A stretch of 16,956 bases of DNA, taken from the NCBI GenBank assembly GCA_036526195.1, contig DATCYZ010000164.1, positions 1-16,956 of the forward strand. Direction: 5' to 3'. This DNA is from DATCYZ01 sp036526195. GTDB lineage: Bacteria > Pseudomonadota > Gammaproteobacteria > Burkholderiales > SG8-39. Shown here in pieces: positions 1 to 6,885 of this stretch. The stretch's first letter is position 1. Each line of letters begins with the position of its first letter. The notes beneath the pieces are model-generated. The model had not been told where the DNA came from. It did no database searches and saw only the letters and a list, made by a program, of their open reading frames with translations. Both the position numbers and the translations under genes were made by a program.

Positions 1-13
1 GGAGGCGTTGTTC

Positions 14-988
14 ATGATGAAGAAAGTCCTGCGCGTTGCGGCATTCGCCGCCGTCGCGCTCGCAGCCCAGGCCGTGCATGCGCAGTACCCGACCAAGCCG
101 ATCACCTTCATCATTCCCTTCGCCGCAGGCGGCGATTCCGATCTCTCGGGCCGCAACGTCGCGGCGCAGGCGCAGAAGTACCTCGGCGGCCGCCCGATCG
201 TCGCCGTGAACCGCGTCGGCGCCTCCGGCACCATCGGCGCGAAGTTCGTGCACGATGCCGCGCCCGACGGCTACACGCTGCTGGTGGCGCGCATTGCCAC
301 CCACGCGGTGGTCCCCGCCATCGATTCCAAGGCGCCGTACAAGTGGAACGACTTCACCTTCCTCTCGCTGATCGAGTTGAACCCCTACATCTGCTTCGTC
401 AAGGGGGATTCGCCGTACAAGACCGTGGCCGAGCTGATCGCGGCGATGAAGGCCGCGCCGGGCAAGCTGAACTACTCGACCGCGGGCGTGGGCACCAGCC
501 AGAACATGGCGGTGCAGTACCTCATGTCCCTCGCCGGCCTGACCAAGGACCACGCGGTGGGCATCCACTACAAGGGCGGCGGCGAGGTCACCACGGCGGT
601 GCTTTCGGGGCAGGTGCATTTCGCCTGCAACAACGCCCCCACCGTGATCCCGCACGTCAAGGCGGGCGCGCTGCGCGGCCTGTTCGTCACGCCGCAACGC
701 CTGCCCGAGCTGCCCACGGTGCCCGGCGCTGCCGAAGCCGGATTCCCGGACATGGCGAAGATCGTCGGCTGGACCGCGCTGATGGGCCCCAAGGGCATGC
801 CGAAGGAGATCGTCGAACAGTGGGTCGAGGTGATGGCCAGGCTCGCCAAGGATGCCGACTGGCAGACCGGCAACGCGCGCATCGGCGGCATCGCCGCGAT
901 CCGCTCGCCGGCGGAGACCGAGAAGTTCGTGCGCGAGCAGTACGAGCTCTACGACAAGCTGGTCACCGCGCTGGGCATCCGGCAGTAG
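14..988 (+). CDS. Bug/TctC-family tripartite tricarboxylate transporter solute-binding protein
   Basis: Periplasmic binding protein of the Bug (TctC) family, which captures small carboxylates and similar solutes. The 324-residue precursor has a Sec signal peptide: KK near the N-terminus, a hydrophobic core, and an A-x-A type cleavage site after about Ala23 (VHA|QY). The mature protein opens with the family hallmark YPTKPITFIIPFAAGGDSD. Length is typical for Bug proteins. ATG at 14 is preferred over a TTG at 8 because GGAGG at 1-5 sits 8 nt upstream of it. No TctA or TctB membrane gene lies nearby, which is usual for the many orphan Bug proteins of Burkholderiales. The ligand cannot be inferred. 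The family call is confident. Confidence 0.93.
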   Translation: MMKKVLRVAAFAAVALAAQAVHAQYPTKPITFIIPFAAGGDSDLSGRNVAAQAQKYLGGRPIVAVNRVGASGTIGAKFVHDAAPDGYTLLVARIATHAVVPAIDSKAPYKWNDFTFLSLIELNPYICFVKGDSPYKTVAELIAAMKAAPGKLNYSTAGVGTSQNMAVQYLMSLAGLTKDHAVGIHYKGGGEVTTAVLSGQVHFACNNAPTVIPHVKAGALRGLFVTPQRLPELPTVPGAAEAGFPDMAKIVGWTALMGPKGMPKEIVEQWVEVMARLAKDADWQTGNARIGGIAAIRSPAETEKFVREQYELYDKLVTALGIRQ

Positions 989-990
989 CC

Positions 991-1012
991 GCCGGCCCGG
1001 CCGGGCGCCGGC
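991..1012 (+). terminator. GC-rich hairpin just downstream of the Bug gene, possible terminator stem
   Basis: Starting 2 nt after the stop codon, a strongly self-complementary GC tract contains the perfect 12-nt palindrome GCCCGGCCGGGC (995-1006). A further 4 bp can pair outside it across a small bulge. No T-run follows, so it is not a classical intrinsic terminator. It may only slow RNA polymerase or protect the 3' end. Confidence 0.25.
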
Positions 1013-1022
1013 TCCGGCCTAT

Positions 1023-1043
1023 TGGTAACATATATGTTACTAT
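1023..1043 (+). repeat. Palindromic repeat, copy A
   Basis: Contains the perfect 16-bp palindrome GTAACATATATGTTAC (1025-1040), strikingly AT-rich for this genome. Five flanking bases (TG before it at 1023-1024 reading into the palindrome, TAT after it) are also shared with copy B at 10437-10457 read on the other strand, giving a 21-bp match. It lies between two convergent genes, 34 nt after the Bug stop codon and 48 nt before the end of the flavoprotein gene, so it is not placed as an ordinary promoter operator. Protein-binding site or dispersed repeat are both possible. Confidence 0.8.
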
Positions 1044-1091
1044 AAAGGCCGGATCGGCGTCCGCCGCCGCCTCCGCCCGCGTCAGGGCGCG

Positions 1092-2492
1092 CTACAGCAC
1101 CTTGCCCGGGTTCATCAGACCCTGCGGATCGAGCGCGTCCTTCAGGCGGCGCATGAGTTCCAGTTCGAGCGGCGCCTTGTGCGCGCGGATCTCCTCGCGC
1201 TTCAGCTGCCCGAGGCCGTGCTCCGCGGAAATCGAGCCGCCGAGCGCATCGACGATCCCGTAGACCACCGCGTTGACGTCCTTGCCGCGCGCGATCAGCG
1301 CGGCGTTCGCCGCCGCATCCGTCATGCCGATGTTGTAGTGCAGGTTGCCGTCGCCGACGTGGCCGAAGGCGAAGATCGCCACGCCCGGGAAGGCGCGCTC
1401 GAGCGCGGCGGCGCCGCGCTCGATGAACTCGGCGATGCGCGACACCGGCACCGAGATGTCGTGCTTGACGTTCGAGAACTGCGCCTCGGGCAGCCGCTCG
1501 CGCAGGCGCCACAGCGCCGCGGACTGCGACGCGCTCTGCGCCAGCACCACGTCGCGCACCATGCCGGCCTCGAGACAGGCGTCGAGGGCCGCCTCGACCG
1601 TCGCGTTGAGCGCCACCTGCGTGCTGCCGTCGGCAATCTCGGTGAGCACGTACCAGGGATGCGCTTCGCGCATCGGGTCGACGGAATCGCGAAAGTGCCC
1701 GAGCACCGCCTCGAGGCAGCGCCGCGGCATCAGCTCGAAGGCGCTCAGGCGATCGCCGAGTGAGCCGCGCAGGGCGCCCAGCAACTCGACCGCGCGCGTG
1801 GGCGTGTCCAGCGCGACCCAGGCCGTGACCCGTGCGCTCGGGCGCGGGTAGAGCTTCAGCACCGCCGCCGTGAGCACGCCGAGCGTGCCCTCGGCGCCGA
1901 CGAACAAGTGCTTCAGGTCGTAGCCGGTGTTGTCCTTGCGCAGGCCGCGCAACCCGTCCCAGACCCGGCCGTCGGGCAGCACCACCTCGAGCCCGAGCAC
2001 CTGGTCGCGCGCGTTGCCGTAGCGAAGCACGTTCACGCCGCCGGCATTGGTCGACAGGTTGCCGCCGATCTGGCAGCTGCCCTCGGCGGCGAGCGAGAGC
2101 GGGAAGAGCCGCCCGGCTTCGTCGGCTGCCTGCTGGATGGTGGCCAGCACGCAGCCGGCCTCCACCGTGATGGTGTCGTTCGGCAGGTCGAGCGCGCGCA
2201 CCTTGTTCATGCGCGAAAGCGACAACACGATCTCGGGTCGCGCGCCGGTCGGCACGCTGCCGCCCACCAGGCCGGTATTGCCGCCCTGCGGCACCACCGC
2301 GATGCCGGCGTTCGCGCAGGCGGCCATGACCGCGGCGACTTCGGCCGTGGACCCGGGGCGCACCACGCACTCTGCGGGACCGCTGAAGCGCTTGCGCCAG
2401 TCGGTGACATGGGACGCGACGTCGCCCTCGGCGGTGAGCACGTTTGCCCGGCCGACGATGGCTACGAGGGATTCTTCGAACGCGGGCGTCAT
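1092..2492 (-). CDS. FAD-linked oxidase, D-2-hydroxyglutarate / D-lactate dehydrogenase type
   Basis: Flavoprotein of the VAO/GlcD superfamily (COG0277), expected to oxidise a D-2-hydroxy acid to a 2-oxo acid. It has 466 residues. The N-terminal FAD-binding domain carries PQGGNTGLVGG (68-78) and GGNLSTNAGG (143-152). The C-terminal oxidase domain carries FGHVGDGNLHYN (376-387) and SAEHGLG (422-428), then the usual ending DPQGLMNPGKVL. His378, His385 and Glu424 match the positions of the metal-binding triad of D-2-hydroxyglutarate dehydrogenases, and the P-loop wording is also closest to that subgroup. The start at 2492 is chosen because homology begins at MTPAFEESL; the frame stays open upstream but overlaps MaoC. 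AAGGA lies just upstream, rather close. It is divergent from the MaoC operon, with 90 nt between starts. The exact substrate is inferred. Confidence 0.9.
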   Translation of the reverse strand: MTPAFEESLVAIVGRANVLTAEGDVASHVTDWRKRFSGPAECVVRPGSTAEVAAVMAACANAGIAVVPQGGNTGLVGGSVPTGARPEIVLSLSRMNKVRALDLPNDTITVEAGCVLATIQQAADEAGRLFPLSLAAEGSCQIGGNLSTNAGGVNVLRYGNARDQVLGLEVVLPDGRVWDGLRGLRKDNTGYDLKHLFVGAEGTLGVLTAAVLKLYPRPSARVTAWVALDTPTRAVELLGALRGSLGDRLSAFELMPRRCLEAVLGHFRDSVDPMREAHPWYVLTEIADGSTQVALNATVEAALDACLEAGMVRDVVLAQSASQSAALWRLRERLPEAQFSNVKHDISVPVSRIAEFIERGAAALERAFPGVAIFAFGHVGDGNLHYNIGMTDAAANAALIARGKDVNAVVYGIVDALGGSISAEHGLGQLKREEIRAHKAPLELELMRRLKDALDPQGLMNPGKVL

Positions 2493-2582
2493 GATCCTTG
2501 ACGCGGATTTTCGCACACCGTACTTTGCAGGCATCCCCCGGTGATGAAACAGCAACCGGACATCCTCCAGGAGAGCACGCCC
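2493..2582. promoter_or_regulatory. Divergent intergenic region between flavoprotein and MaoC operon
   Basis: This 90-nt gap separates two divergent starts and should hold promoters for both the flavoprotein and the long MaoC operon. I see no convincing -35/-10 pair on either strand. On the plus side a clear ribosome-binding site, AGGAGAG at 2569-2575, stands 7 nt before the MaoC ATG and decides that start over an ATG at 2541. Confidence 0.4.
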
Positions 2583-3101
2583 ATGGTCAGCCGCGCCGTC
2601 GAGATCGCCCCGAACCGCTTTCGCACCTCCGTCGGACGCTATTACGAGGACTTCGAGGTCGGCCATGTCTACGAGCACCGGCCGGGCCGCACGCTCACCG
2701 AGACCGACAACACCTGGTTCACGCTGCTCACCATGAATCAGCACCCGCTGCACTTCGACGCCGAGTACGGCGCGAAGAGCGAGTTCGGCAAGATGCTGAT
2801 GAACTCCACGCTGACCCTCGCCGTGGTCACCGGCATGAGCGTCGCCGACATCAGCCAGAAGACGGTGGCAAACCTCGGCTGGGACAAGGTGCGTCTTTCC
2901 GGCCCGGTGTTCGCCGGCGACACCATCTATTCGGAGTCGGAAGTGCTCGACAAGCGCGAGTCGAAGTCGCGTCCCGGCAACGGCATCGTCACGGTGCGCA
3001 CCCGCGGCCTGAAGCAGGACGGCAGCGAGTTCATGAGCTTCGAGCGCTCGATGCTGATCCCGAAGCGCGGCCACGCGGTCGACGACCGCATCAACTACTG
3101 A
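2583..3101 (+). CDS. MaoC-family single-hotdog enoyl-CoA hydratase/dehydratase
   Basis: 172-residue single-hotdog MaoC protein, expected to hydrate an enoyl-CoA or dehydrate a hydroxyacyl-CoA. The active-site region reads TETDNTWFTLLTMNQHPLHFD (split as TETDN at 39-43 and NQHPLHFD at 52-59). In R-specific hydratases the motif is D-x-N-P-x-H. Here the Asp position is Asn52, while His57 is kept and Asp42 lies upstream, a pattern I associate with the mesaconyl/itaconyl-CoA hydratase-like branch that accompanies CitE-like lyases. The start follows a strong AGGAG site. It opens a compact operon; the binding protein begins 17 nt after its stop. The hotdog/MaoC call is firm, the substrate is inference from the neighbouring CoA-ester lyase. 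Confidence 0.9.
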   Translation: MVSRAVEIAPNRFRTSVGRYYEDFEVGHVYEHRPGRTLTETDNTWFTLLTMNQHPLHFDAEYGAKSEFGKMLMNSTLTLAVVTGMSVADISQKTVANLGWDKVRLSGPVFAGDTIYSESEVLDKRESKSRPGNGIVTVRTRGLKQDGSEFMSFERSMLIPKRGHAVDDRINY

Positions 3102-3118
3102 CGCCGGCGCACCGCCCC

Positions 3119-4333
3119 ATGCGATGCCTTGCCGCGGCGCTCGCCGCGCTCGCGACCGGCCTGCTGGTGGCGGCGACCGGCGCGCGCGCCCAGGCCCCGG
3201 CGGCCGCGCCGGGCCCCATCGTCGTCGGCGCCGTGCTCGCGCAGACCGGCATGGCCGCGGACTTCGCCGCCGACTATCGCAAGGGCCTGCTGTTGTGGGT
3301 CGAGGAAGCGAACCATGCCGGCGGCCTGCTCGGGCGCAGGCTCGAGCTGAAGCTGCTCGATGACCGCTCCGAGAGCGCGGACACCGAGGCGCTCTATCGC
3401 AGGCTGGTCGAGGAATTCAGGGCGGACCTGCTGATCGGTCCCTGGGGCAGCGCCGCGACGCTTGGCGCGATCGGCGCCGCGGAGCGCGCCAAGCGCGTGC
3501 TGGTGAACGGCGGCGGCGCGGCGCGCAGCCTGCACCGGCGCGCGCGCAGCTGGGTGGTGCAGGTGGCCACGCCGTACGCCGCATGGTCCGAGGCGGCAGT
3601 GGCCGCCGCGCTCGAGTACGGCGTGAAGCGGGCGATGGTGCTGGCGCGCAACGACCCGGTGGCGCGCGAGATGGGGGCGCAGGCGGTGGAACTCGCCGAG
3701 CGCGCCGGCCTGCAGGTCGGCATGCTGGAAGTGGTGGGGCCCGGCACCACCGACTTCGCGCCCTTCGTCGACAAGGCGCGTGACGCGCAGGTCGATGCCT
3801 GGATCGCGTTCGGCCAGCCCTTCGAGGCGGCGGAGATGGTGAAGACCTTCAAGACGCTCGGCTATGCGCCGCTGCTGTTCGTCGCGCAGGGCGCGGAAGC
3901 GCCGTCCTTCGTCAAGGCGGTGGGGCAGGATGCCGAGCATGCGATCGGGTTCGTCCCCTGGGGGCCGGGGTTTCCGACGCGCGACAACGCCGCATTCGTC
4001 GCCGCCTACACCGCGAAGTTCTCCGCCACGCCGGGCTACGGGGCCGCCGAAGGCCATGCCGCGGGCCGCGTGCTGGCGGAAGCGGTGCGCAAGGCCGGCA
4101 CGCTCGAGCAGCAGGCAGTTCGAAACGCGCTTTCCGCACTCGAGACCGAAACCCCGCTCGGCGCCTACCGCGTCGACCCGGTGACCGGCGCGCAGCGCGC
4201 GGCCCGTGTCGCGCTGGTGCAGATCCAGCGCGGCCGTCCGGTCGCCGTCTGGCCGGCGGCGCTCGCCGCCGGCAAGGCGCAGCTGCCCTATCCGCGCTGG
4301 AACGAACGCACGCTCCTCAAACCCCGGAACTGA
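3119..4333 (+). CDS. ABC-type branched-chain amino-acid-like solute-binding protein (Peripla_BP_6)
   Basis: 404-residue periplasmic binding protein of the LivJ/type I fold. The signal peptide is hydrophobic and Ala/Leu-rich with cleavage likely after Ala24 (ARA|QA). The mature part starts with the family pattern IVVGAVLAQTGMAADFA, followed by a helix with KGLLLWVEEANHAGG and then LELKLLDDRS, as in Leu/Ile/Val-binding homologues. The ATG at 3119 is chosen because it begins the signal peptide; the reading frame stays open upstream but only overlaps MaoC in another frame. No ABC permease or ATPase genes are in the window, so it either works with a distant transporter or serves as a sensor-type binding protein. 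It lies between MaoC and the lyase, and the lyase begins 3 nt after its stop. Confidence 0.88.
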   Translation: MRCLAAALAALATGLLVAATGARAQAPAAAPGPIVVGAVLAQTGMAADFAADYRKGLLLWVEEANHAGGLLGRRLELKLLDDRSESADTEALYRRLVEEFRADLLIGPWGSAATLGAIGAAERAKRVLVNGGGAARSLHRRARSWVVQVATPYAAWSEAAVAAALEYGVKRAMVLARNDPVAREMGAQAVELAERAGLQVGMLEVVGPGTTDFAPFVDKARDAQVDAWIAFGQPFEAAEMVKTFKTLGYAPLLFVAQGAEAPSFVKAVGQDAEHAIGFVPWGPGFPTRDNAAFVAAYTAKFSATPGYGAAEGHAAGRVLAEAVRKAGTLEQQAVRNALSALETETPLGAYRVDPVTGAQRAARVALVQIQRGRPVAVWPAALAAGKAQLPYPRWNERTLLKPRN

Positions 4334-4336
4334 ACC

Positions 4337-5257
4337 ATGACCCTGATCCGCTCCTTCCTCTTCGCCCCCGGCAACGTCGCGCGCCGGGTGGAGAAGGCCC
4401 TCACGCTCGATTGCGATGCGGTGATCATCGACCTCGAGGATTCAGTCGGTCTTTCCGACAAGGCGGCGACCCGCCCGGTTGCCGCCGAGGCCCTGCGCCG
4501 TCCGCGCCGCGGGCTCGGCTACCTGCGCGTGAATGCCGCCTCCACCGAGTTCTGCCTGCGCGACCTCACCGAGACGCTGCATGCCGGGGTCGACGGCGTC
4601 GTGATCCCGAAGGTCGAGAGCGCGGCCGAACTGCATGCGGTGGACTGGCTGATGGCCAACCTCGAGCGCGAGCAGGGCATCGCGGTCGGTTCCATCGCCC
4701 TGATGCCGATCATCGAGACGGCCATCGGCGTGCAACGCGTCGACCGCATCCTGCAGGCGCGCAGCCTGCGCGGCTATGCCGCGCCCTGGCGGGTGCAGCG
4801 CATCGCCTTCGGCGCGGCGGACTTCGGCGCCGACATGGGCCTCGAGCCGACGCTGGACGAACCAGAGCTTGCGGACGCGCGCGCGCGCATCGTGCTCGCC
4901 TCGCGTGCCGCCGGGCTGCCGCACGGCCCGATCGACAGCCCGTGGTTCCACTTCAAGGAAACGGAGGCCTTCGCCCGGTCCCTCGAGCGTGGCGCGCGCG
5001 GCGGCTTCCGCGGACGCCTGTGCGTGCATCCGGACCAGATCGAGCCGGTGAACGCGGCCTTTTCGCCGGGCGAGGAAGAAGTCGCGCGCGCGCGCAAGAT
5101 CGTCGATGCCTTCGCCGCCGCCGAGCGCGAGGGGTCCGCGGCGATCCAGGTCGACGGCCAGATGGTCGACTACCCGGTGATGCACCGCGCGCGCGCGGTG
5201 CTGGAGGCGCAGGCGGCCATCGACGCGCGCGGCACGGGCAAGACGCCGCCGCGTTGA
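4337..5257 (+). CDS. HpcH/HpaI-family CoA-ester lyase (CitE-like)
   Basis: 306-residue TIM-barrel lyase of the CitE/malyl-CoA lyase family, which splits 3-hydroxyacyl-CoA esters (malyl-, citramalyl-, methylmalyl-CoA) in a retro-Claisen reaction. Visible motifs are RSFLFAPGN (5-13), CDAVIIDLEDSVG (26-38), YLRVN with Arg64, GVVIPKVES (87-95), LMPIIETAIGV with the expected metal ligand Glu127, and IAFGAADFGADMG with Asp162. An insertion of several residues lies between the last two motifs compared with short CitE proteins. Free-standing CitE homologues without citF/citD act on CoA thioesters rather than citrate lyase ACP. It begins 3 nt after the binding-protein stop, and its own stop overlaps the next start (TTGA), so translation is probably coupled. 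Confidence 0.92.
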   Translation: MTLIRSFLFAPGNVARRVEKALTLDCDAVIIDLEDSVGLSDKAATRPVAAEALRRPRRGLGYLRVNAASTEFCLRDLTETLHAGVDGVVIPKVESAAELHAVDWLMANLEREQGIAVGSIALMPIIETAIGVQRVDRILQARSLRGYAAPWRVQRIAFGAADFGADMGLEPTLDEPELADARARIVLASRAAGLPHGPIDSPWFHFKETEAFARSLERGARGGFRGRLCVHPDQIEPVNAAFSPGEEEVARARKIVDAFAAAEREGSAAIQVDGQMVDYPVMHRARAVLEAQAAIDARGTGKTPPR

Positions 5258-6453
5258 GCACGCTCGCCGCCCTGCGCGCGATCGCGACACCGGTCTCGGC
5301 AACCCTCGCGATCCAGACGCTGGTGGCGTTCGCGGTGTATTCCGCGCCGGTGATGGCGCCGGTGGCCGGCCCGGCGCTCGGCTATACGGCTTCCGCCGTC
5401 GGCTATTTCGTCTCGATCAGCTACCTCGGCAGCATGATCGGCTCGGTGGCGGGCGGCGGGCTGGTGGCGCGCTATGGGCCGATCCGCGTCAGCCAGTGCG
5501 GCCTGTCGCTGTGCCTGCTGGGCCTTGCCTTCGGCGCGTCGGCGGTGCCCGCGCTGGTGGTGCTGGGCGCGTTCACCATTGGCCTTGGCTACGGACCGAC
5601 CACGCCGGCGAGTTCGCAGATCCTGGTGCGCGCCGCGCCGCCGACGCTGGCGGCATTGACCTTTTCCATCAAGCAGACCGGCGTGCCTGCGGGCGGCGTG
5701 CTCGCCGGGGCGCTGGTGCCGGCGATGATCCTGCTCGGCGGCTGGCAGGGCGCGGCGCTCGCCATCGGGGCGGCCTGCCTCGCGCTCGCCTTCCTCATCG
5801 CGCCGCTCTCGGCGCGCTTCGACGCCGAGCGCGACGCGCGCGCGCCGCTGACCCTGCGAAGCGTGTTCGCGCCGCTCGCCGAGGTCGCGGGCGACCGGGG
5901 CTTGCGCCGCATGGCGATTGCCTCCTTCGTCTACGGCGGCGTGCAGGTGACGCTGGTCACCTACCTCGTCACCTTCGTGGTGGAGTCGTTCCGCCTGTCG
6001 CTGGTGCTCGCGGGCTTGGTCATGGCGGTCTCGCAGGTGGCGAGCGTCGTCGGGCGCCTCGCCTGGGGCGTGCTCGCCGACCGGGTGCTGCCCGGGCTTA
6101 CGGTGCTCGGACTGCTGGGCCTGGGCATGGCGGCCTCGGCCTTCCTCACGCTTGCGGCGACGCCGGACTGGCCGCTGTGGGTGTTGTTCCTCTTTGCCGC
6201 GGCCTTCGGCGCGACGGCGGTGGGCTGGAACGGGGTGTTCCTTGCGGAAGTGGCGCGCATGGCGGGCCGCGCGCGCGCGAGTTCGGCCACCGGCGGGTGC
6301 CTGTTCTTCACCTTCTTCGGCGTGATGGTGGCGCCGCTCGTCTTCAACGCGGTGCACGCCTGGCTGAACAGTTACGCCGCGGCCTTCGCGGTGTTCGGCC
6401 TGCCTTCGCTGGCGATCGCGGTGACGCTGCTGCGCGCGCCGCGCGAAAGCTAG
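5254..6453 (+). CDS. Major facilitator superfamily transporter
   Basis: About 399 residues, mostly hydrophobic, consistent with 12 membrane helices in two halves joined by a charged loop (FDAERDAR) near residue 190. The helix 2-3 loop shows a motif-A-like segment, GGLVARYGP, and the sequence SIKQTGVPAGG in the fifth helix region is seen in several MFS carboxylate/drug carriers. The start is taken as TTG at 5254, which overlaps the lyase stop by 4 nt (TTGA). The reading frame stays open far upstream, but that part is a shadow of the lyase gene. Within this operon it likely moves the acid substrate or an end product through the inner membrane. The MFS call is firm; substrate and direction are unknown. 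Confidence 0.85.
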   Translation: MSTLAALRAIATPVSATLAIQTLVAFAVYSAPVMAPVAGPALGYTASAVGYFVSISYLGSMIGSVAGGGLVARYGPIRVSQCGLSLCLLGLAFGASAVPALVVLGAFTIGLGYGPTTPASSQILVRAAPPTLAALTFSIKQTGVPAGGVLAGALVPAMILLGGWQGAALAIGAACLALAFLIAPLSARFDAERDARAPLTLRSVFAPLAEVAGDRGLRRMAIASFVYGGVQVTLVTYLVTFVVESFRLSLVLAGLVMAVSQVASVVGRLAWGVLADRVLPGLTVLGLLGLGMAASAFLTLAATPDWPLWVLFLFAAAFGATAVGWNGVFLAEVARMAGRARASSATGGCLFFTFFGVMVAPLVFNAVHAWLNSYAAAFAVFGLPSLAIAVTLLRAPRES

Positions 6454-6456
6454 AAT
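6451..6456 (+). promoter_or_regulatory. Candidate -10 element (TAGAAT) ahead of the thioesterase
   Basis: TAGAAT begins on the MFS stop codon, and exactly 6 nt separate it from the thioesterase ATG at 6463. A transcript started from it would begin at or near the ATG and be leaderless. No clear -35 is visible. The same geometry recurs at 11537-11549. Confidence 0.3.
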
Positions 6457-6462
6457 CCAGGC

Positions 6463-6885
6463 ATGGCCAAGGTTCCCGAGGGATTTCGCAGGATCCCGAA
6501 GCGCAGCAACTTCATGGCGCTACTCGGGCCGGTGTACGTGCGGCGCGCGGGCGAGGTCATCACGCTCGGCATTCGCGTGGCGAGCAAGCACAGCAACACG
6601 CGCGGCCTGTGCCACGGCGGCATGCTGGCTTCGTTTGCCGATGTCGCGCTCGGCTACACCATGTCGATGCTGCTCGGCCGGCGCGGCGGCATGGTGACCG
6701 CCAGCCTGACCATCGACTACGCCGGTGCGGCGAAGGTCGGCGACTGGGTCGAATCGGTGGTCGACGTGCAGAAGATGGGCTCGCGCCTGGCCTTCGTGAA
6801 CTGCTACCTGGTGGCCGGGGGCAAACGCATCGTGCGCGCAAGCGCGATCTTCGCCCACACCGGGCCTGTCGCCGCAAAACAATGA
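6463..6885 (+). CDS. PaaI-type hotdog thioesterase
   Basis: 140-residue hotdog-fold acyl-CoA thioesterase of the PaaI/YbaW-like group, hydrolysing a CoA thioester to free acid and CoA in the cytoplasm. The active-site helix reads NTRGLCHGGMLASFADVALG: Asn45, the His51-Gly-Gly motif and Asp60 are all present. The following strands, MVTASLTIDYAGAAKVGDWVES, are typical of the family. It starts 9 nt after the MFS stop, and its TGA overlaps the ATG of the hydrolase (ATGA). Its place after the CoA-ester lyase suggests it releases CoA from a dead-end or product thioester. The specific substrate is not visible. Confidence 0.9.
   Translation: MAKVPEGFRRIPKRSNFMALLGPVYVRRAGEVITLGIRVASKHSNTRGLCHGGMLASFADVALGYTMSMLLGRRGGMVTASLTIDYAGAAKVGDWVESVVDVQKMGSRLAFVNCYLVAGGKRIVRASAIFAHTGPVAAKQ

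Noticed and set aside
991..1012. GC palindrome after the Bug gene as a definite terminator
   Set aside because: There is no T-run after the stem. It is listed only at low confidence.
2493..3074. Upstream in-frame extension of the flavoprotein
   Set aside because: It is antisense to MaoC, has no homology, and the family N-terminus starts at the ATG at 2492.
2498..3118. Upstream in-frame extension of the solute-binding protein
   Set aside because: The extension overlaps MaoC in another frame and has Arg/His-rich nonsense composition, while a signal peptide begins at 3119.
4411..5253. Upstream in-frame extension of the MFS transporter
   Set aside because: It is a shadow of the lyase gene; membrane-protein composition starts only after 5254.
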